Source: Thermoguttaceae bacterium (GTDB taxonomy: Bacteria > Planctomycetota > Planctomycetia > Pirellulales > Thermoguttaceae). Taken from it: a stretch of DNA of 9,531 nucleotides. A program made the position numbers and the translations under genes. How positions within the stretch are numbered: position 1 is the stretch's first letter; every line of letters starts with the position of its first letter. Where the stretch lies: assembly GCA_024653385.1 (NCBI GenBank), contig JANLFZ010000215.1:521-10051 (forward strand), written 5' to 3'. This document shows positions 5,645-9,531 of this stretch, one piece after another. The notes under the pieces are model-generated. The model searched no databases and was not told the origin of the DNA. It saw only the letters and a program-made list of their open reading frames with translations.

Positions 5645-6496
5645 ATGCTCGCCACCGCCAACGAAGTCCTTGCCCACGCCCGGGCGAACCGTTACGCCGT
5701 TCCCGCCTTCGACTGTGTCGAGGATGTGTTCGTCCGGGCGGTCCTCGAGACGGCCGAGGCGTGCCGATCGCCCGTGTTCCTCATGTGCCTCGAACCCGAC
5801 ATGGCGGGCAATGGGTGGACGTACTTTTCGGGGCTGGTGCGGGCCGTGGCCCAGCGGCACGAGGTTCCCATCGTCCTCCACCTCGACCACACGACAAGCC
5901 TGGAGACGATCCGGCGGGCGATCGGCCTGGGCTTTACCTCGGTGATGTTCGACGGATCGGCCTTGCCGTTCGACGAGAACGCGCGCCAGACCCGCCTGGC
6001 GGTCGAAATCGCCCATCGCCACGGCGTCAGCGTCGAGGCCGAGTTGGGCCGGGTGGGCGGCATGGATCTCGAGGAGACCCAGTCGACCGACAACGTGCTG
6101 ACCGACCCCGGCGAGGTCGCCCGATTCGTCGAGCTGACCGAGGTCGACGCGCTGGCCGTGTCGATCGGCACGTCGCACGGAGTGTACCGGTCGCTTCCCA
6201 AGCTGAACATCGAGCGGCTGAAGGAACTCAACGCCGCCAGCCGAGTGCCTCTGGTGCTGCACGGCGGCTCCGGCACCCCCGAAGACCAGGTCCGCCAGGC
6301 CGTGCAACACGGCATCTGCAAGATGAACATCTACGCCGACTGCCGCATCGCCATGCGCAAGGGCCTCGAGCGTGCGGTGTCCGGCCTGCGGCGCCCGGAT
6401 CCGCTGCCCTACGAGGTCTTTGGACCGATCCGCGAAGAGATTGCCAAGGCGGTCAAAGAGAAGATCCAGTTATTGTCCTCCGAAAACCGCGTTTGA
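5645..6496 (+). CDS. Class II (zinc) ketose-bisphosphate aldolase family protein
   Basis: 283 aa, the size of the GatY/KbaY/IolJ branch (284-286 aa). Members cleave a ketose (bis)phosphate into dihydroxyacetone phosphate and an aldehyde. The catalytic Asp81 and zinc ligand His82 lie in LHLDHTTS; E133 is in EAELGRVGG; zinc ligands His178 (GTSHGVY) and His206 (LHGGSG) follow. The phosphate-binding GGSG loop is at 207-210 and the NIYADCR segment lies near 245-251. All active-site residues are present, so it should be active. The ATG at 5645 has GAGGAG three to four bases upstream, slightly close, and begins where the family begins (MLATANEVLAHARANRYAVP). It is 40 bp after the SDR gene. Substrate cannot be read from sequence: tagatose-, fructose- or deoxyketose-phosphate are all possible, and no sugar kinase is in view. 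Confidence 0.93.
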   Translation: MLATANEVLAHARANRYAVPAFDCVEDVFVRAVLETAEACRSPVFLMCLEPDMAGNGWTYFSGLVRAVAQRHEVPIVLHLDHTTSLETIRRAIGLGFTSVMFDGSALPFDENARQTRLAVEIAHRHGVSVEAELGRVGGMDLEETQSTDNVLTDPGEVARFVELTEVDALAVSIGTSHGVYRSLPKLNIERLKELNAASRVPLVLHGGSGTPEDQVRQAVQHGICKMNIYADCRIAMRKGLERAVSGLRRPDPLPYEVFGPIREEIAKAVKEKIQLLSSENRV

Positions 6497-6544
6497 ATGG
6501 GGTTGCACCGATCTAGGAGCGTCTGGAACATGGTAACTGTTCGC

Positions 6545-6620
6545 GGGGACTGTCCCGATCTTCGCGGCGAGGGAACGCGAAAAGGGGAGTGTCCCCTTCC
6601 GGCGTAAAGGGGACGGGCAC
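6545..6620 (+). repeat. REP-like palindromic repeats, inverted pair plus a half copy
   Basis: There are three related units. GGGAC-T-GTCCC lies at 6546-6556. AAGGGGA-GTG-TCCCCTT lies at 6582-6598. A half copy, AAAGGGGACGGGCAC, lies at 6606-6620. Between the first two, TTCGCG (6561-6566) pairs with CGCGAA (6576-6581), so the pair is a larger dyad about 52 bases long. The repeats fill most of the spacer between the aldolase and hydroxyacid dehydrogenase genes. I recall GGGGAC/GTCCCC elements scattered through planctomycete genomes; that they are moved by REP-associated (IS200-like) transposases is inference. Confidence 0.6.
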
Positions 6621-6661
6621 ACGGCACGAGCACCACGGACCACCGACGACTGATTACCGCC

Positions 6662-7705
6662 ATGCCTCGACTGCTAGCCATCAGCGATACGTACATCCCC
6701 GCGGGCTTCATGGAGCAGGGGCTCGCCTCGCTGGAACCGCTGGGCGTCGCCATCGAGGTGCGCCGCTGGGAGCACTCGACGCTGGTGGAACTCCAGCAGG
6801 CCAACCTGGCGATCGAGAAGGGGGGGCCCGAGGCCGTGCCCCTGCCGCCCGAGGTGGCCGAGAACGTCGCCGGGTTCGACATCGTCGTCGTGCAGTTCAC
6901 GCCGCTATCGCGCAGGTTCATCGAGTCCGCGACGAACTTGAAGGTGATCGGCGTGCTCCGCGGAGGCACCGAGAACGTGGATGTCGCGTGCGCGACCCAG
7001 CGGGGAATCTGCGTGCTCAACACGCCGGGCCGGAACGCCCGGGCCGTGGCCGAGTGTACGATGGGCCTCATCCTCGCCGAAGTCCGCAACCTCGCCCGGT
7101 CGCACGCCTGCCTGAAGCGCGGCGATTGGCGGCGGTCGTTCCCCAACAGCGACGCGATTCCCGAGTTGTACGAGAAGACCGTCGGGCTGGTGGGATTCGG
7201 CGCCGTCGCCCGGTTGGTGGCCGGCTATCTGGTCGCGTTCGGCAGCCGCGTGCTCGCCTACGATCCGTACTTTTCGGGCGATTCCGGGCCGGTGCGCCTG
7301 GTGGACCTCGAGACGCTCTTGCGCCAGTCGGACGTGGTCTCGATCCATGCCCGGCTGACCGAGGAAAGCCGCCACCTCATCGGCCCGCGGCAACTGGCCC
7401 TGATGAAACCCACCGCCGTGCTCGTCAACACGGCCCGCAGCGGACTGGTCGACGAGCAGGCCCTGATCCGGGCGCTTCAAGAACGGCGGATCATGGGCGC
7501 GGCCCTGGACGTGTTCGACACCGAACCGCTGCCGCCGGACCATCCTCTGCTTGCGCTGGACAACGTGACGATCACGCCGCATCTTGCCGGCAGCACGATC
7601 GACGCCTTCCGCAACAGCCCGCGCCTCTTGGCCGAGCACCTGGCGCGGCTCCTGCGCGGCGAAGGACCGCTGCCGATCGTCAACGGGGTGTCGCCCCGGT
7701 TGTAA
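6662..7705 (+). CDS. D-isomer-specific 2-hydroxyacid dehydrogenase (SerA/GhrB-like)
   Basis: 347 aa, interconverting a D-2-hydroxyacid and its 2-oxoacid with NAD(P)(H). The substrate domain is split (about 1-125 and 320-347), with RGGTENVD at 100-107 as substrate loop. The NAD domain starts at VGLVGFGAVA (174-183). Catalytic residues are R259 (NTARSGLVDE), E288 (DVFDTEP) and H307 (TPHLAGST). There is no C-terminal ACT domain, so it is not the regulated long form of SerA. Two motif changes stand out: the third Gly of GxGxxG is Ala183, and the usual ARG is ARS (S260). The ATG at 6662 suits the family N-terminus, but no ribosome binding site precedes it; an internal ATG at 6710 would remove the first strand. 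It lies 165 bp after the aldolase across REP-like repeats. Phosphoglycerate, glycerate, glyoxylate or sugar-acid substrates are all possible. Confidence 0.9.
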   Translation: MPRLLAISDTYIPAGFMEQGLASLEPLGVAIEVRRWEHSTLVELQQANLAIEKGGPEAVPLPPEVAENVAGFDIVVVQFTPLSRRFIESATNLKVIGVLRGGTENVDVACATQRGICVLNTPGRNARAVAECTMGLILAEVRNLARSHACLKRGDWRRSFPNSDAIPELYEKTVGLVGFGAVARLVAGYLVAFGSRVLAYDPYFSGDSGPVRLVDLETLLRQSDVVSIHARLTEESRHLIGPRQLALMKPTAVLVNTARSGLVDEQALIRALQERRIMGAALDVFDTEPLPPDHPLLALDNVTITPHLAGSTIDAFRNSPRLLAEHLARLLRGEGPLPIVNGVSPRL

Positions 7706-7723
7706 CGCGGGATTTGGCCCGCG
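7706..7723 (+). other. GC-rich hairpin at the end of the hydroxyacid dehydrogenase gene
   Basis: CGCGGG (7706-7711) pairs with CCCGCG (7718-7723) around ATTTGG, directly after the TAA at 7703-7705. It is strong but only 6 bp and has no U tract. It may slow exonucleases or cause partial termination, splitting this gene from gldA. Confidence 0.35.
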
Positions 7724-7853
7724 GTGAGACTCGGAGGAACGCACCGCGGCACACGGAGGACGAATTCGCCTCTTTTCCCATCGGATGATTCCGGGTATGT
7801 TGTGCCAAACCGAAGCGCTAGCCGCTTGGCGGCCGGCCGTCGACACCGCGGGC

Positions 7854-7915
7854 TGAGTTCCGATCGCGGATTTCGACCCCGGCTCTGCGACTTCCGAGTT
7901 CCGACCTTTGACCCC
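7854..7915 (+). repeat. Degenerate seven-base tandem repeat upstream of gldA
   Basis: In phase from 7874 the units read CGACCCC, GGCTCTG, CGACTTC, CGAGTTC, CGACCTT and TGACCCC, ending at 7915. The ribosome binding site AGGAGGG (7916-7922) follows at once. One base out of phase upstream are TGAGTTC (7854-7860), CGATCGC and GGATTT. The consensus is near CGA(C/G)(T/C)TC. Nine-base GAGTTCCGA occurs twice (7855-7863, 7896-7904). The array resembles short tandem heptamer repeats known from other bacterial intergenic regions. Confidence 0.5.
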
Positions 7916-7929
7916 AGGAGGGCCCTGGC

Positions 7930-9042
7930 ATGAAAGCAGTCCTCATCGCTCCACGCAAGTACGTGCAAGGCCGCGGCGTGCTCAAGGAAATCGGCACGTA
8001 CCTGGCCCTATTGGGCAAGCGTCCGCTGTTGCTCTGGGATGCGTGCGTCAAGGGCCTGGTGGGCGACCTGGTGCTGGCGAGCGTGCGCCAGGCCGGGCTC
8101 GAGCCGGTCGAAGTCGCCTTCAACGGCGAGTCGACCAAGGAGGAGGCCAACCGCGTGGCCCAGATCGCCCGCGACAAGGCGGCCGACATCGCGGTGGGCA
8201 TCGGCGGCGGCAAGACCCTGGATACGGCTAAGGCCGCGGCGGTCTACGCCGGCCTCAAGATGGTCACCGTGCCCACGATCGCCTCGAACGACTCGCCCAC
8301 CAGCGCCGCCAGCGTCTGGTACGATGCCGAGGGCAACTGCACGGGCTGGGATTGCTGGCCGTTCAACCCCGACATCGTGCTGGTCGACAGCCAGGTGATC
8401 GCCAACGCCCCGGTCCGCGCGTTCGTCGCCGGCATGGGCGACGCCCTGGCCACCTGGCTGGAGGCCGAGGCGGCCTACAAGACCCGGGCCGTCAACCTCG
8501 CCGGCGGCGTGCCCACCATGGCCGGCATGGCCCTGGCCCGGCTCTGCTTCGACACGCTCATGGAATACGGCATCGAGGCCAAGCGGGCCCTCGAGCTGCA
8601 CGTGGTCACGCCCGCCGTCGAGAAGGTCATCGAAGCGAATGTCCTGCTCTCGGGCCTGGGGTTCGAGAGCGGCGGCCTGGCCACGGCCCACATGATCGCC
8701 AACGCCCTGCCCTCGTTCCCCGAGTGCAAGCGGTTCATGCACGGCGAGAAAGTCGGCTTCGGCATCATCAGCCAGCTCTGCCTCGACGACGAGGTGAACA
8801 CCGACGAGATGTACGAGATCGTCGATTTCGAGATCGCCATCGGCCTGCCCGTGACGTTCGCCGACTTGAACCTCGAAGGCATCGGGCGCGAGCGGCTCAG
8901 GCAGATCGGCGACATCTGCGCCGGCGACAACTCGCTGTGCAAGAACCACCCGTTCAAGGTGACCTCCGACGACGTGGTCGACGCGATGATCGCGGCCGAC
9001 GCGCTGGGCCGCCGGCGCAAGGAAGTGGCCCTGGGCGGTTGA
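7930..9042 (+). CDS. gldA: Glycerol dehydrogenase, zinc-dependent (GldA type)
   Basis: 370 aa, iron-containing-alcohol-dehydrogenase fold, NAD-dependent oxidation of glycerol to dihydroxyacetone in the cytoplasm; relatives also use other vicinal diols or hydroxyaldehydes. The NAD-binding GIGGGKTLDTAKA is at 90-102 and the nucleotide loop PTIASNDSPTSA at 115-126. The zinc ligands are D171 (GMGDALATW), H254 (GLATAHMIAN) and H271 (FMHGEK), the same numbers as in the Bacillus stearothermophilus enzyme. The family is usually 360-375 aa. AGGAGGG seven bases before the ATG (7916-7922) is the strongest ribosome binding site of the right block. The gene lies 224 bp after the hydroxyacid dehydrogenase, behind a hairpin and the heptamer repeat, so it may have its own promoter. 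Gly-1-phosphate dehydrogenase is related, but the zinc set and the loop fit GldA better. The substrate may not be glycerol here. Confidence 0.9.
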   Translation: MKAVLIAPRKYVQGRGVLKEIGTYLALLGKRPLLLWDACVKGLVGDLVLASVRQAGLEPVEVAFNGESTKEEANRVAQIARDKAADIAVGIGGGKTLDTAKAAAVYAGLKMVTVPTIASNDSPTSAASVWYDAEGNCTGWDCWPFNPDIVLVDSQVIANAPVRAFVAGMGDALATWLEAEAAYKTRAVNLAGGVPTMAGMALARLCFDTLMEYGIEAKRALELHVVTPAVEKVIEANVLLSGLGFESGGLATAHMIANALPSFPECKRFMHGEKVGFGIISQLCLDDEVNTDEMYEIVDFEIAIGLPVTFADLNLEGIGRERLRQIGDICAGDNSLCKNHPFKVTSDDVVDAMIAADALGRRRKEVALGG

Positions 9043-9142
9043 ACCGTCCGCGCCCGAGGTTGCCCCGCGAATCACCGTGCTTGAGCCTCTCGCCTTGGCG
9101 GCCATGAACCCAACGCCCCCCTTGCCGCGCAGTCCGGAGCTG

Positions 9143-9531
9143 ATGTCCGTCGGCCAGACGGCCTTGGTGGTCGTCGACGTCCAGGAGAAGCTCCTCCCCC
9201 ATATCGCCAACCGGCGCCGGGTCGCGTGGAACGTCCGGCGTCTGATCGACGGGGCCAAGATCCTCGGCCTGCCGGTCGTCGCCACCGAGCAGTACCCTCG
9301 AGGGCTCGGTCCGACCGTGCCGGAACTCGCCGAGCGACTCGGCACCATCCCCTCGAAGCTCACGTTCAGTTGTTGCGGGTGTCCCGGGCTGTTCGACGAC
9401 CTTCAGGCCCGGGGCATCCACAAGCTGCTCGTCTGCGGCATCGAGGCCCATGTGTGCGTCCAGCAGACGGTGCTGGATCTTCTGGGCGCCGGATGGCGGG
9501 TCTACGTCGCCGCCGATGCGGTCGGCTCGCG
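9143..9531 (+). CDS. Isochorismatase-like cysteine hydrolase, N-terminal part (runs off right edge)
   Basis: 129 codons and two bases are visible of a family usually 180-200 aa long. The triad of this superfamily is present: D12 (VVVDVQEKL), K72 (PSKLTFSCC) and C105 (GIEAHVCVQQT). The TEQYPRGLGPTVPEL stretch is typical of the YcaC/nicotinamidase-related group. Members hydrolyse amides or vinyl ethers; the substrate here is unknown. The ATG at 9143 has GGAG only three bases upstream. A TTG at 9122 in the same frame would give PRSPEL before it, and the frame is open from 9086, so the start is uncertain. It follows gldA by 100 bp on the same strand and may belong to the same unit, though its chemistry does not obviously fit an aldolase pathway. 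Confidence 0.85.
   Translation, partial: MSVGQTALVVVDVQEKLLPHIANRRRVAWNVRRLIDGAKILGLPVVATEQYPRGLGPTVPELAERLGTIPSKLTFSCCGCPGLFDDLQARGIHKLLVCGIEAHVCVQQTVLDLLGAGWRVYVAADAVGS

Noticed and set aside
6530..6607. 25-codon frame with AGGAG ten bases upstream, in the spacer after the aldolase gene
   Set aside because: Its codons are made of the REP-like palindromes themselves (GDCP, GECP), so coding is likely accidental.
7773..7801. TTTTCC-17-TATGTT as a gldA promoter
   Set aside because: Each box matches few consensus positions; spacing alone is not enough to claim a promoter.
8008..9363. Minus-strand open frame of 451 codons
   Set aside because: Antisense to gldA and the hydrolase; the His/Val/Asp-rich composition is typical of a shadow frame.
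1..9531. tRNA or rRNA genes, CRISPR arrays, transposase genes, attachment sites, riboswitches
   Set aside because: Looked for on both strands; no cloverleaf, spaced direct repeats, transposase motifs or known aptamer cores were recognised.

Overview
The window is GC-rich, Gram-negative-type bacterial chromosome. It most resembles a planctomycete of the Pirellulales kind. This rests on a secreted BON-domain protein whose Tyr/Pro/Trp-rich C-terminus I recall from that phylum, a small membrane protein of the same flavour, REP-like GGGGAC/GTCCCC palindromes, and the use of hslVU rather than eukaryote-like protease genes. The assignment comes from memory of families, not from a search.

Layout: two blocks of genes point away from each other around a control region at about 4565-4821. 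The left block, all on the minus strand and read from right to left, is hslV - hslU - a 55-aa FmdB-type zinc ribbon (one overlapping or closely spaced operon), a 92-aa predicted membrane protein, a 353-aa BON-domain secreted protein ending in a clear intrinsic terminator, and the first 28 codons of a lipoprotein that runs off the left edge. Two gaps over 300 bases (1381-1878 and 2158-2508) hold no gene I can support, only leader or trailer structures.

The right block, all on the plus strand, is an enzyme series: a classical short-chain dehydrogenase/reductase, a class II (zinc) ketose-bisphosphate aldolase-family protein, a D-isomer-specific 2-hydroxyacid dehydrogenase, a zinc-dependent glycerol dehydrogenase (GldA type), and the start of an isochorismatase-like cysteine hydrolase cut by the right edge. 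Three NAD(P)-dependent dehydrogenases plus an aldolase suggest catabolism of a sugar, sugar acid or polyol. No kinase, transporter or regulator is visible, so substrate and order of steps stay open. The spacers inside this block are 40, 165, 224 and 100 bp. The 165-bp one holds an inverted pair of REP-like palindromes and the 224-bp one a degenerate seven-base repeat that runs straight into the gldA ribosome binding site.

The most informative non-coding region is the divergent spacer. On the hslVU side a -10-like TAGAAT sits inside a 6-3-6 palindrome, and just downstream of it a 40-base three-part stem ends one base from the hslV ribosome binding site. On the dehydrogenase side a -35/-10 pair with a 17-base spacer carries two overlapping dyads, one centred on the -10. 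No RNA genes, CRISPR arrays, transposase genes or attachment sites were seen. I found no wholly new system; the best leads are the hslVU leader, the operator-like dyads and the substrate of the enzyme series.
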